A stretch of DNA of 64,000 nt from Sandaracinus amylolyticus (GTDB lineage Bacteria > Myxococcota_A > Polyangia > Polyangiales > Sandaracinaceae), in assembly GCF_000737325.1 (NCBI RefSeq), contig NZ_CP011125.1:2604001-2668000 (forward strand). Direction: 5' to 3'. Position numbers and translations under genes: made by a program. Within the stretch, counting starts at the first letter, position 1; each line of letters opens with the position of its first letter. The notes below the pieces were generated by a model. The model saw only the letters and a list, made by a program, of their open reading frames with translations. It did not search any database and had not been told where the DNA came from. This document shows, piece by piece, positions 15,487-24,251 of the stretch.

Positions 15487-17697
15487 TCAGCGCGGCACGG
15501 TCGCGGTCGGCGTGACCGGCGCGGTCGGGAGCACCGGCGCGACGGGCATCGCCGGGCGCACACCGCCGTCGAACGCGGGCGCGACGATCATCGGCACACC
15601 GCCGTCCGGCACCGGCACCGGCACCGCGCGCATCCCGCCGGTGCGCGAGATCGCCACCGCGCCGCCGTCGGGCAGCATGTACGCGCCGTACGTCGAGTCC
15701 CAGCGCGGCAGCGGGAATTCGATCGGAGTCTCGCGCTCGCCGCGCACGCGCCCCTCGAGCACCTCGACGTGGATCGGCTGCGCCAGCTGAAAGACGTAGC
15801 CGCCGCGATCGAGCGCCATCTGGTACGTGTGGCCCTCGTGCTCCAGCTCGCGGCGGAACCCGAGCGCCTGCTGGCCCACGCGCACGTGCGGTCGGTGCGC
15901 GAGCACGAAGCTCATGAGGCGCACCGCCATGTGGTTGTGCAAGCGGTGACAGCCGTGCGAGTGCCGCCGCATGATCGACATGTAGTCGACCGAGCCGTGC
16001 GTGCGGATCCCCTCGTCGGGCCCGAAGCGCAGCGTGCCGTCGGCGTCCTCGCGATAGCGGATGTGATAGGCCGCCACGAGCCCGTACGCCGACGCGTAGC
16101 TCGGACCGACCTCGTGGTAATTCACGCGGTACGCCTCGGCGCCGCGGCCGCGCGGCACGCGCGAGAGCAGCTCACGATGCGGCGTCGACTCGGGCGGCAG
16201 CCACACCGGCGCGGCGACGATCTGGTGCCAGATCACCGGCCCCGGCGGCGAGTTCTTGTACTTCCACCAGGTGCGGCCCTCGATCTGCTCGCTGCGCCAG
16301 CCACCGATCGTGGTGCCGATGCGCGAGAGCGGGATCCGCTGTCCGCGGTACGTCGTGAAGATCGTCAGGCGCGGGCGGCGCTCGGCGGGCTGCGCGCGCT
16401 CCTGGCCCGCGTCGTCGTACGGGAACTCGTACCAGACGTCGCCTCGGTCGATCTCGACCGAGAGATCCATGTTGCCGTCGTAGTACTCGGGCAGCTGCGG
16501 CGCGCGGATCGCGACCAGGTGCTCCGCCTCCGGCGCGAGCTCTCCGAGCTGCTCGAGGAACGCGAGCGTCGACTCCGCGCTCTGCAGGCCGAACGCCTCG
16601 ATCACGTTCGAGCGGATCTGGCCCTCGAGGTTCGGCACCTCGTGCTGCGCGCCGTCCTCGCCGCGGAACTGCCGCTCGCCGATCGAGCCGTCCTCGATGA
16701 CGCCCGCCGCGTGCATCGCGCGCTCGGTGAGCACGCGCACCACGGCTTCCTGATCGCCCTCGAGCGGCGAGCGGCGGAGCATGTCGAGCGTCTCGCGCCC
16801 GAGGAAGCCCCAGCCGTAGATGCGATGACGCCGCTCGAACTCGGCGAGCGCCTCGTGCGTCGGCCAGTCGAGCCCGCCCGAGACGTACTCGCCCTTGCCC
16901 TCGTAGTAGCCCTCGCACTCGAGGCGCTGCTGCGCAGCGCGAATCGCGCGGAAGCGCGGCATCGTGCGCTGCCACTCGGCGTAACGACGCGCGTCGCGAT
17001 CGGAGAGGCGCGCCGCGTCGATCGCCTCCGGCGCCTCCACGCGCTGGTTGCGCACGATCTCGCCGACCTGGTTCTCGAGGATGCGGACCGTGCGCACGAA
17101 GTTGCGGCCCGAGTCGCGGTTCTCGTACGCGATGAACCCCTCGAACGTGCGCAGCGGCTCCACGTCGAGCGACGCCACGCACTCGAGGCTGCTCGTGTGG
17201 CGCATGCGCTGACGCAGCAGGCCGAGCGTCGGCATGATGCCGTAGAGCTCGAGGTACTTGTCGCCGCGGGCGCGCTCGCCGTGGTGATCGTTGGGGAACT
17301 CGCCGCGCGCGAGCGCGAGGTACGTCGCGCGGTACGCGTTCGGCGTCTCCGCCTCGGCGGCGTTGCCGCGCGTCGTGAAGAGATAGGGCGTCCACTCCTC
17401 GCCGAGGTCGACGACGACGTAGCCCTGCTCGCGCGCCGTCGCGGCGTCGACCATCTCACCGGGGCGGCCGTTCTCCCACAGCGGGATCGGCTGGTGCATC
17501 GGCGGCGGGCGCGCGTCGACGACCTCGGGCTCGCCCCCGCCCGACTCGCCCTCGCCCGGCGCCGCGACCTGGCCTTGGGATCGGGGAGGCGCCTCCGCCG
17601 GTGCGTTCACGACCTCGACGTCGCCGCACGCGACGAGGCCCACGAGGCATCCCAGCGCGATCAACGGCCGTCGCGCACGAGCCGCCCTTTCCGACAT
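15487..17697 (-). CDS. L,D-transpeptidase (YkuD-fold) lipoprotein, large
   Basis: 736 residues. An N-terminal signal with lipobox (LIALGCLVGLVACGD) is followed by a Pro/Gly/Glu-rich linker. The middle 400 residues include a segment resembling peptidoglycan-binding modules. Near residues 567-588 lies the YkuD signature: His, 14 residues, then S-H-G-C with catalytic Cys583 (HSHGCHRLHNH). L,D-transpeptidases cross-link peptidoglycan stems or attach lipoproteins to the wall. The tail is rich in Val/Pro/Thr/Gly. Most family members are far shorter, so this is an unusual, lipid-anchored version. The 224-bp divergent region beyond its start contains AGTGT-TCGT-ACACT (17707-17720), a possible operator. 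Confidence 0.8.
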   Translation of the reverse strand: MSERAARARRPLIALGCLVGLVACGDVEVVNAPAEAPPRSQGQVAAPGEGESGGGEPEVVDARPPPMHQPIPLWENGRPGEMVDAATAREQGYVVVDLGEEWTPYLFTTRGNAAEAETPNAYRATYLALARGEFPNDHHGERARGDKYLELYGIMPTLGLLRQRMRHTSSLECVASLDVEPLRTFEGFIAYENRDSGRNFVRTVRILENQVGEIVRNQRVEAPEAIDAARLSDRDARRYAEWQRTMPRFRAIRAAQQRLECEGYYEGKGEYVSGGLDWPTHEALAEFERRHRIYGWGFLGRETLDMLRRSPLEGDQEAVVRVLTERAMHAAGVIEDGSIGERQFRGEDGAQHEVPNLEGQIRSNVIEAFGLQSAESTLAFLEQLGELAPEAEHLVAIRAPQLPEYYDGNMDLSVEIDRGDVWYEFPYDDAGQERAQPAERRPRLTIFTTYRGQRIPLSRIGTTIGGWRSEQIEGRTWWKYKNSPPGPVIWHQIVAAPVWLPPESTPHRELLSRVPRGRGAEAYRVNYHEVGPSYASAYGLVAAYHIRYREDADGTLRFGPDEGIRTHGSVDYMSIMRRHSHGCHRLHNHMAVRLMSFVLAHRPHVRVGQQALGFRRELEHEGHTYQMALDRGGYVFQLAQPIHVEVLEGRVRGERETPIEFPLPRWDSTYGAYMLPDGGAVAISRTGGMRAVPVPVPDGGVPMIVAPAFDGGVRPAMPVAPVLPTAPVTPTATVPR

Positions 17698-17921
17698 CAC
17701 TCTTCGAGTGTTCGTACACTGCTGCCTTTGGCGCAACTTTCTCTCGGATCCGTGGGCGTTCTGCGTGCGCACGAAGGGTGGGAGTGCGCCCGACGTGCCA
17801 GCGTGGGGAGCCTCGAAAAGCCCTTGTTTCTCGGGTGATCCGCGGGCTGCGCGGCCCGCGATGCGTCCCTCGGGACACGCCGGCGCGGGCCGGGGACCGC
17901 GTCGTTGCTATCCTCGCGCGC

Positions 17922-18839
17922 GTGAAGGAGCGTGTGTTCCTCGGCGTCGCCGTCGCGGCCCTGTTCGGCGGGCTGGCCGTGTGGGCGATGGTGGCGCGTC
18001 GCGACCGACCGGACGCCGAGCTCGTGGCGTCGGTGATGGCGCGCCCTCCCGCGCCGCCGATCGGAGAGCCGATCGCCGGAGACGACGCGAGCGCGGCGAC
18101 CGAGCGGCGTGCGCTCGAGCGCGCGATGCTCGGCGGGCTTCCGCTGGTGCGCATCGTGGAGCGCGCGGACGTCGGTGTGCTCGGCCTCGTGCTCGCGGGG
18201 CGCGACGCGCTGGGCGCGTGGGAGCGCCTGCACGAGGGCGTCGGCGAGAGCGGGCGCTGGCCGCTGGTGCTCGGTGATGGATGGGCGGTGCGCGCGCACG
18301 AGAACGCGACGCGCACGACCGCCGACACGCCCGAGGCGATCGTCCGGCGCGCGCGCAGCCTCGATCTCGACGGGTGGATCGCGACGCGCCTCGCGTCGTC
18401 GCGCCCGCGCGAGGGTGACTGGCCCGAGGAGATCCCCGACCCGGTGCCGGTGCGCTCGCGCGTCGTGCGCGACGCGCTCGATCTGCCGGTGCCCGAGGTC
18501 GCGGTGGCGCTCGTCCCCACGCGCGATCCCGCGGAGGTGCCGGCGTGGCTCGCGTTCGGGAACTGGGCGGGCTGCCCCGAGCCCGCGGTGCACGTCGCGA
18601 TGCTCGCGCGATGGCGGGAGCGCTACGGCGCGGAGGTCGTCGCGCTCGGTGCCGACGTGATCGAGCTGCGCATCGCGCGTCCGCCGACCGATCGCGATGC
18701 CTCGATGGCGCTCGCGCGCGAGCAGATCGCGTACGCGCCCGAGCTCCTCGCGGACGGAACGCGATCGATCGCGCAGATCGCGGCGTCGCGGATCGGCGCG
18801 CCGACGTGGACGCTCCGCTGGCCGCGCACGTCCCGATGA
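17922..18839 (+). CDS. DUF4253 domain protein with N-terminal membrane anchor
   Basis: 305 residues. A single hydrophobic segment (VFLGVAVAALFGGLAVWAMVA) is near the N-terminus. The C-terminal 110 residues match the DUF4253 pattern: FGNWAGCPEPAVHVAMLARW, YGAEVVALGADVIELR, RPPTDRDASMALAREQIAYAPELL. The function of DUF4253 is unknown; it is common in predicted immunity or stress proteins of actinobacteria and myxobacteria. No polymorphic toxin gene is seen beside it. The GTG at 17922 starts right before the membrane segment. Confidence 0.75.
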   Translation: MKERVFLGVAVAALFGGLAVWAMVARRDRPDAELVASVMARPPAPPIGEPIAGDDASAATERRALERAMLGGLPLVRIVERADVGVLGLVLAGRDALGAWERLHEGVGESGRWPLVLGDGWAVRAHENATRTTADTPEAIVRRARSLDLDGWIATRLASSRPREGDWPEEIPDPVPVRSRVVRDALDLPVPEVAVALVPTRDPAEVPAWLAFGNWAGCPEPAVHVAMLARWRERYGAEVVALGADVIELRIARPPTDRDASMALAREQIAYAPELLADGTRSIAQIAASRIGAPTWTLRWPRTSR

Positions 18840-18890
18840 TGACGGCGCGCGAACATTGCCAGTAGACTGCTCGGCCCCGGAGGAGATCCG

Positions 18891-20984
18891 ATGCGCCGTG
18901 TCGTCGATCCGCGAGGCTTGGTCCTCGCGCTCCTGCTCGTGACCGCGTGCGAAGAGCAGCGCGCGCCCAGCGTTCCACAGATCGACGCGAGCCGTGGTGA
19001 CGCGGGGAGCGATGCCGCGGTCGATGACGCCGCGGTCGACGACGCCGCGGTCGACGACGCCGCGGTCGACGACGCCGCCACGCCCGACGCGTCCGCGCCG
19101 ATGCCGAGCGGGCCCGACGTGCGCTGCGTGCGCCCGCTGCACGCGTCGATGATCACCGCGGCGCCCGGCGCGCCGATCGACTGGATCGCGGCGGTCGCCG
19201 GCGAGGTCGCCACGGTCACGGCGAACGGCGTCCCGGTGACCCCCGAGGTCGGCGTGATCGAGGTGACGCTGCCCGCGCGCTTCGGGATGAACACGCTCGA
19301 GATCGTCGCGACCGGCACCGACGGAGGCGTCTCGCGCGCGGTGTGCACGGTGCTCGTGTCGGAGGCGTGGCAGGACGTCGGCGCGCCGCTCGAGGGCGCG
19401 GTCACGATGCGCGTCACGCCGAGCGGCGTCGACGACGGCGACGACGCGCACGGCGAGTACGCGAGCCTCGACGACGTGTTCCGCGCAGCGCTGGTCGGTC
19501 CGAGCCCCGCGCGCGGGCTGATCGAGCAGCGCCTCGACGCGCGCTTCGGGCCGGGTGGCGACGCCGACGTGCTCTCCGACGGCTGCCACGCGAGCACCGA
19601 ATTCGGCTGCGCGCTCCAGGGTGACTACACCTACGGCGCGCTGACGATCTCCGACGCGACGACGTCGGAGCTCGCGCCCGACGCGGGCGGGCTGCGCTTC
19701 GTCGGCCGCGTCCCGCTCGTGACGATCGAGGGCACGTACGTCGGGACCTCGCTCCTCGGGCCGCTCGAGGGCGCGCTGATGGTGTATCTCGACGACGTCG
19801 AGATCGCGCTCGAGGTCGATCTCGTCGTCGAGGGCGGCGTGCTCGTCGCGCGCACGCGCGGCGATGCGGTCGCGACGCTCGGCGCGATCCGCGTGGACTA
19901 CGTCGACGCGCCGGGTGAGCCCGCCGCGCCGCCGGCCGCGCTCGAGACGCAGGCCGAGGCCGAGATCGCCGCGCGCATCGGCGGCGGGCGCGCCGGGATC
20001 GAGGAGAGCATCGAGGCGTTCATCGCGGCGGAGCTCGACGGGATCATGGAGGAGCTGCTGCGCACGATCGACGTGCGCACGCTCGGCGCGAGCTTCGAGC
20101 TCGCGGGCATCGAGGGCGCGGGCGCGTCGAGCGCGTTCACGTTCGACGCGGCGTTCGCCAGCGTGACCCCGAGCCCCGAGGGGCTCGTGTTCGGGCTCAC
20201 CACGTCGTACGAGGCGCCCGGCGCGACGCGCGCGACGAGCGGCGTCGTGCGCGCGAGCGGTGCCGTCGAGGCGTCGCGCACGTCCGAGCCCGTCGGCAAC
20301 GTCGTCTCGGAGCGCGTGCTCAACCACGTCGCGCACGAGCTGTGGCGCGCGGGCGGGCTCGAGGGCGTGGTCGCGCCCGACAGAATCGTCGCGCCGGACA
20401 TGGTCGTCGCGCCCGACATGATCGTCGCGCCGGACATGGTCGTCGCTCCGGACATGGTCGTCGCCCCCGACATGGTGCGCTTCGAGATGGCGCTGCCGCC
20501 CGTCGTCAGCGTGAGCAGCGGCGTGTCGGCGATGCTCGGCGGGCTCGAGCTCGTGGTGAGCAACGACGCGGCGAGCGGTCCGTGGCCCGCCGGCGAGGTG
20601 CGGGTGCGCGTCGCTGCGATCGTCGAGCTCGGCGTGCAGGCCAGCGCGGGCGGTGATCCGCTCTTCGGCGGCACGATGGACGGCGGTCGCGGCGTGCGCT
20701 TCGCCGAGCTCGCGGTCGCCAGCGACGTGCCGCTCTCCACGAGCGCGCGCGCCGGCGTCGTCGCGTACGCGGCGTACGCGGCGTACTACGTCGCGACGTT
20801 CTCGATGAACCAGGGTGGACCGAGCCTCCCGCTGCCTTCGTTCCGCACCACGCCGACGCTCGCGAGCTACGGCGTGGTCGGGGAGCAGGTGCTCGGGACC
20901 CGCTCGCCGACCGTCGCGCTCGGAGCGCGGACGCTCGAGATCGTCGGGGCGTTCGGCCCGGTGAGCGCGATCGCGACCGAGTGA
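18891..20984 (+). CDS. Large repeat-containing lipoprotein of unknown function
   Basis: 697 residues. LVLALLLVTACEEQ is a lipoprotein signal. After it comes a VDDAA repeat linker (residues about 44-63), then a beta-rich domain with Ig- or adhesin-like strand patterns (residues about 80-400), and a second repeat block of six VAPDxx units near residues 494-529. No catalytic motif is recognised. The ATG follows GGAGGAG (18879-18885) with ideal spacing. The protein is probably displayed in the outer membrane or periplasm; both repeat blocks consist of near-identical DNA units and could vary in copy number. Confidence 0.75.
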   Translation: MRRVVDPRGLVLALLLVTACEEQRAPSVPQIDASRGDAGSDAAVDDAAVDDAAVDDAAVDDAATPDASAPMPSGPDVRCVRPLHASMITAAPGAPIDWIAAVAGEVATVTANGVPVTPEVGVIEVTLPARFGMNTLEIVATGTDGGVSRAVCTVLVSEAWQDVGAPLEGAVTMRVTPSGVDDGDDAHGEYASLDDVFRAALVGPSPARGLIEQRLDARFGPGGDADVLSDGCHASTEFGCALQGDYTYGALTISDATTSELAPDAGGLRFVGRVPLVTIEGTYVGTSLLGPLEGALMVYLDDVEIALEVDLVVEGGVLVARTRGDAVATLGAIRVDYVDAPGEPAAPPAALETQAEAEIAARIGGGRAGIEESIEAFIAAELDGIMEELLRTIDVRTLGASFELAGIEGAGASSAFTFDAAFASVTPSPEGLVFGLTTSYEAPGATRATSGVVRASGAVEASRTSEPVGNVVSERVLNHVAHELWRAGGLEGVVAPDRIVAPDMVVAPDMIVAPDMVVAPDMVVAPDMVRFEMALPPVVSVSSGVSAMLGGLELVVSNDAASGPWPAGEVRVRVAAIVELGVQASAGGDPLFGGTMDGGRGVRFAELAVASDVPLSTSARAGVVAYAAYAAYYVATFSMNQGGPSLPLPSFRTTPTLASYGVVGEQVLGTRSPTVALGARTLEIVGAFGPVSAIATE
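19020..19079 (+). repeat. Four 15-bp tandem repeats encoding VDDAA
   Basis: Four units of GTCGAYGACGCCGCS, starting at 19020, 19035, 19050 and 19065, differ only at the sixth and last bases. They encode the linker just after the lipobox. Confidence 0.9.
20370..20477 (+). repeat. Six 18-bp tandem repeats encoding VAPDMV-type units
   Basis: Six units of about GTCGCGCCGGACATGGTC start at 20370, 20388, 20406, 20424, 20442 and 20460. The encoded hexapeptide is VAPDRI in the first, VAPDMV or VAPDMI in the others. Confidence 0.9.
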
Positions 20985-21023
20985 CGGCTCGCTCCGCGCG
21001 CGCGTTTCGATCAGAGTCGCGGC

Positions 21024-21452
21024 GTGGACGATCTGGTCGTGGCGCCCGGCGTCGTGATCCCGGCGCGCGAGCTCGCATGGAGCGCGGCGCGCGCGTCGGG
21101 GCCCGGCGGGCAGAACGTGAACAAGGTGAGCTCGAAGGTCGATCTGCGCTTCGATCTCGAGGGCTCGATCGCGCTCCCGCCCGAGGTGAAGGCGAGGGTG
21201 CGCGCGAAGGCGGGCGCATCGCGGCTCGACGCGGACGGGCGCGTGCTGATCGTCAGCCAGCTCACGCGCGACCAGAAGCGCAACCTCGAGGACGCGCGCG
21301 AGAAGCTCGCCGCGCTGGTGCGCGGCGCGATGGTGGTGCCGAAGAAGCGCAAGAAGACGACGCCGAGCCGGGGCGCGAAGGAGCGTCGGCTCGGCGAGAA
21401 GAAGCGGCGCGCGGAGACGAAGCGCGGCCGCCAGTCGCGCGGCGACGACTGA
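21024..21452 (+). CDS. arfB: Alternative ribosome-rescue factor / peptidyl-tRNA hydrolase ArfB
   Basis: 142 residues. The class I release-factor GGQ motif is present in ASGPGGQNVNKVSSKV near residues 28-43, followed by LRFDLEGSIALPPEV and LIVSQLTRDQKRNLEDA. A Lys/Arg-rich tail (KKRKKTTPSRGAKERR and onward) matches the tail that ArfB inserts into the mRNA tunnel of stalled ribosomes. ArfB hydrolyses peptidyl-tRNA on non-stop ribosomes. The GTG at 21024 precedes the conserved start. Length is usual. Confidence 0.93.
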   Translation: MDDLVVAPGVVIPARELAWSAARASGPGGQNVNKVSSKVDLRFDLEGSIALPPEVKARVRAKAGASRLDADGRVLIVSQLTRDQKRNLEDAREKLAALVRGAMVVPKKRKKTTPSRGAKERRLGEKKRRAETKRGRQSRGDD

Positions 21453-21584
21453 TCGATCCGATGTGGGGCGTCGCTCGTATCGGCGTCCGTGAGGTCGATC
21501 CTCGGACGTCGTGCGTCGCGCCGTGCCGCGCGTGGGGGCTCTGTCGCCTGGCGCGAGCCTGGTAGAGTGCCCGGTCGAGGTCGG

Positions 21585-22157
21585 GTGCAGGCGCGAGACA
21601 CGGCGGCGGAGCGGGCGGGCAACGAGCAGGACGCGGCGCTCGTGCTCGCGGTCGCGGCCGGTGATCGCGACGCGCTCGCGAGCCTCTACGATCACCACGC
21701 GGGCGCGCTGCTCGGGATCGGGCTGCGCATCCTGCGCGAGCGTCGCGAGGCCGAGGACCTCGTGCACGACGTCTTCCTCGAGGTGTGGCGCCGCGCGCAC
21801 GCCTACGATCCGTCGCGCGCCAGCGTGCGCGCGTGGCTCGTGCTGATGATGCGATCGCGCTCGCTCGATCGTCGCAAGTCGCACGCGTTCGCGCGCAGCG
21901 CGCCGCTCGCGCACGATCCGCGCGTCGCGCCGGCCTCGGAGAGCCCCGCGGTGCTGCTCGATCGCAACCGCGTGGCCGCGGCGCTCGCCGCGCTGCCCGA
22001 GGCGCAGCGCGACGTGCTCGTGCTCGGGTACTTCGAGGGGCTCTCCTCGAGCGAGATCGCGGAGCGGCTCGGCGCGCCGATCGGCACCGTGAAGTCACGC
22101 GTCGCTGCCGCGCTGAGAGCACTGCGTGCGCAGCTCGGCGAGGAGGAGCGCCCGTGA
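21585..22157 (+). CDS. ECF-type RNA polymerase sigma factor
   Basis: 190 residues. Region 2 (LYDHHAGALLGIGLRIL, EDLVHDVFLEVWRRA, WLVLMMRSRSLDRRK) and region 4 (LPEAQRDVLVLGYFEGLSSSEIAERL, TVKSRVAAALRALR) are intact; no sigma 1.1 or 3. The GTG start at 21585 is uncertain. The stop overlaps the GTG of the downstream cupin gene, the standard arrangement for an ECF sigma factor with a ChrR-like anti-sigma, typical of oxidative or singlet-oxygen responses. Confidence 0.9.
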   Translation: MQARDTAAERAGNEQDAALVLAVAAGDRDALASLYDHHAGALLGIGLRILRERREAEDLVHDVFLEVWRRAHAYDPSRASVRAWLVLMMRSRSLDRRKSHAFARSAPLAHDPRVAPASESPAVLLDRNRVAAALAALPEAQRDVLVLGYFEGLSSSEIAERLGAPIGTVKSRVAAALRALRAQLGEEERP

Positions 22158-22717
22158 GCGACGACGAGCTCTTCGATCTCGAGCCCGACGCGCTCGAGCT
22201 CGCGGCCTCGATCGCGACGCTCCGCACCGAGCGCGATCCCGGACGCGCGCTGCGCGATCGCCTGCTCGCGAGCACGCGCACGACGAGCCGCTTCGGTGAT
22301 CTGGAGCGCGAGGTCGCGTCGCTGCTCGATCTCGACGTGCGCGCCGCGGCCGCGCTGCTGCTGCGCGTCGACCAGGCGGATGCGTGGACCGAGGGCCCTG
22401 CGCCCGGGGTGCGCCTCTTCCACGTGGAAGGCGGCCCCGCGGTCGCGGGCGCGGTGACCGGCTTCGTGCGCGTCGAGGCGGGGCGCGAGTTCCCGGAGCA
22501 CGAGCATCTCGGCGACGAGCGCGTGCTGGTGATCCAGGGCGCGCTGCGCGACTCGCTCGGCACGGTGGTGCAGCGCGGCGAGATGGCGCCGATGCCGGCG
22601 GGCAGCGCGCATCGCTTCGAGGCGATCGGCCCGCTGCCGCTCGTGTACCTCGTGGTCGTGCGCGACGGCGTGCGGATCGGCGACGACGTGATCGGTCCCG
22701 ACGATCCGCGCGGTTGA
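22154..22717 (+). CDS. ChrR-like cupin anti-sigma factor
   Basis: 187 residues. The C-terminal 90 form a cupin (GREFPEHEHLGDERVLVIQGALRDSLG, MPAGSAHRFEAIGPLPLVYLVVV), keeping His/Glu positions for metal. The N-terminal 90 are helical and Leu/Asp-rich, but the HxxxCxxC zinc motif of canonical ChrR anti-sigma domains is not seen. The GTG overlaps the sigma factor stop (22154-22157), giving translational coupling. Role as anti-sigma is inferred from this pairing; lacking the zinc ligands, it may sense through the cupin alone. Confidence 0.78.
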   Translation: MSDDELFDLEPDALELAASIATLRTERDPGRALRDRLLASTRTTSRFGDLEREVASLLDLDVRAAAALLLRVDQADAWTEGPAPGVRLFHVEGGPAVAGAVTGFVRVEAGREFPEHEHLGDERVLVIQGALRDSLGTVVQRGEMAPMPAGSAHRFEAIGPLPLVYLVVVRDGVRIGDDVIGPDDPRG

Positions 22718-22749
22718 TCCGCGTCGTTTCGTTGCAGACTCTCGCGCGC

Positions 22750-23538
22750 ATGTCGAACGAGAAGGTCGTCTGGATCACCGGCGCTTCGTCGGGTATCGGC
22801 GAGGCGCTCGCGCTCGAGCTCGCGCGTGGCGGAGCGAAGCTCGTGCTCTCCGCGCGTCGCGCCGATCGTCTCGAGGCGCTGCGCCTCCGCTGCCCCGATC
22901 CCGCGCGCGTCGCGGTGCTGCCGCTCGACGTCGCCGACACGACGCGCGCGAAGGAGCACGCCGAGACCGCGCAGGTCCCGTTCGGGCGCGTCGACGTGAT
23001 GGTGCACAACGCCGGGATCACGCAGCGCTCGCTCGTCGTCGACACCGCGCTCGACGTCGATCGACGCATCATGGAGGTCAACTACTTCGGCGTCGTCGCG
23101 CTCACGAAGGCGCTCCTCCCGTCGATGATCGCGCGCAAGAGCGGGCACTTCGTCGTCGTCTCGAGCGTCGTCGGGTACGTCGGCACGCAGCAGCGCTCGG
23201 CGTACGCGGCGAGCAAGCACGCGCTGCACGGCTTCTTCGAGGCGCTGCGTGCCGAGGGCCACGCGGACGGCGTGAAGGTCACGATGGTGTGCCCCGGCTA
23301 CGTGAGCACCGACCTCACGCTCTCCGCGCTGCGCGGCGACGGCTCGGTGCACGGCGAGCGCGCGGCGAGCAACGCCGCGGGCATGTCTCCCGCGCAGTGC
23401 GCCCATCGCATCGCGCACGCGATCGAGACCCAGCCGCGCGAGGTGTACGTCGGCGGGCGCGAGGTCGCGGCGATCTACCTGCGCCGCTTCGCGCCGGGCC
23501 TGCTCGCGCGCATCCTCCCGCGCGTGAACGCGACGTGA
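22750..23538 (+). CDS. SDR family NAD(P)-dependent oxidoreductase (DHRS7-like)
   Basis: 262 residues, classical SDR. Cofactor motif TGASSGIGEALA (11-22), HNAGITQRS, catalytic Ser in VVSSVVGYVG, and YAASKHALHGF (YxxxK). The Arg-Arg after the second strand (SARRADRLEAL) suggests NADP(H). The overall pattern, including CPGYVSTDLT, resembles DHRS7/DHRS7B-type reductases acting on lipids or steroids. The C-terminal hydrophobic-basic tail (RRFAPGLLARILPRV) is shared with that group. Substrate unknown. Confidence 0.88.
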   Translation: MSNEKVVWITGASSGIGEALALELARGGAKLVLSARRADRLEALRLRCPDPARVAVLPLDVADTTRAKEHAETAQVPFGRVDVMVHNAGITQRSLVVDTALDVDRRIMEVNYFGVVALTKALLPSMIARKSGHFVVVSSVVGYVGTQQRSAYAASKHALHGFFEALRAEGHADGVKVTMVCPGYVSTDLTLSALRGDGSVHGERAASNAAGMSPAQCAHRIAHAIETQPREVYVGGREVAAIYLRRFAPGLLARILPRVNAT

Positions 23539-23560
23539 TCGCAGGTATCCTCCCGGCGCG

Positions 23561-24247
23561 ATGGACAAGCTGATCCGAGGCATCCTCCACTTCCGCGAGC
23601 ACGAGCTCCCGTCGCGCCGCGAGACCTTCGCGAAGCTCGCGAGCGGTCAGGATCCGGACACGCTCTTCCTCGCGTGCGCCGACAGCCGCGTGGTGCCGAA
23701 CCTCTTCTCGTCGACGGAGCCCGGCGATCTCTTCACGATCCGCACGGTGGGCAACCTGATCGCGCCCGCCGATGCCGAGGGCGGCGCGATCGGCGACGTG
23801 TCGGAGGCGGCGGCGGTCGAGTACGCGCTGATCGCGCTCGACGTGCGCGACATCGTCATCTGCGGGCACAGCCACTGCGGCGCGATGGGCGCGATGCTCT
23901 CGGGCAAGGCGCCCGCGGGCGCGCCGAACCTGCGCGCGTGGCTCGAGCTCGCGCAGCCGAGCGTCGAGCGTGCGCAGCGCGTCGCGGGCATCGGCGAGGG
24001 GCTCTCGCCGGCCGATCGGCTCTCGCAGATCAACGTGCTCCAGCAGCTCGACCACCTGCGCAGCTATCACGTCGTGCGCGAGCGCGAGGCGTCGGGCCAC
24101 GTGCGGCTTCACGGCTGGTGGTTCGACGTGGCCACCGGCGAGACGCACATCTACGACTCGGCGCGCGGCGGCTTCGTGCTGCTCGACGAAGAAGAGGCTG
24201 CGCGCATCCTCGCGCACCAGGTGCCCGCGCCGCACCTTCCGCGCTGA
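23561..24247 (+). CDS. Beta-class carbonic anhydrase
   Basis: 228 residues. Zinc ligands Cys39 (CADSR, with Asp41-Arg43 dyad), His103 and Cys106 (CGHSHCGAM) are all present, plus the FTIRTVGN and EYALIALDVRDIVI elements. The enzyme interconverts CO2 and bicarbonate in the cytoplasm. Start ATG 23561, normal length. The stop is 4 bp from the convergent cytochrome-like gene. Confidence 0.95.
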   Translation: MDKLIRGILHFREHELPSRRETFAKLASGQDPDTLFLACADSRVVPNLFSSTEPGDLFTIRTVGNLIAPADAEGGAIGDVSEAAAVEYALIALDVRDIVICGHSHCGAMGAMLSGKAPAGAPNLRAWLELAQPSVERAQRVAGIGEGLSPADRLSQINVLQQLDHLRSYHVVREREASGHVRLHGWWFDVATGETHIYDSARGGFVLLDEEEAARILAHQVPAPHLPR

Positions 24248-24251
24248 GCGC

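Noticed and set aside
17922-18839. DUF4253 protein as an immunity protein of a toxin system
   Set aside because: No toxin or secretion gene lies next to it, and it has its own membrane anchor.
17697-21914. 1405-codon minus-strand open frame
   Set aside because: Covers the DUF4253, lipoprotein and arfB genes on the other strand; low-complexity composition.
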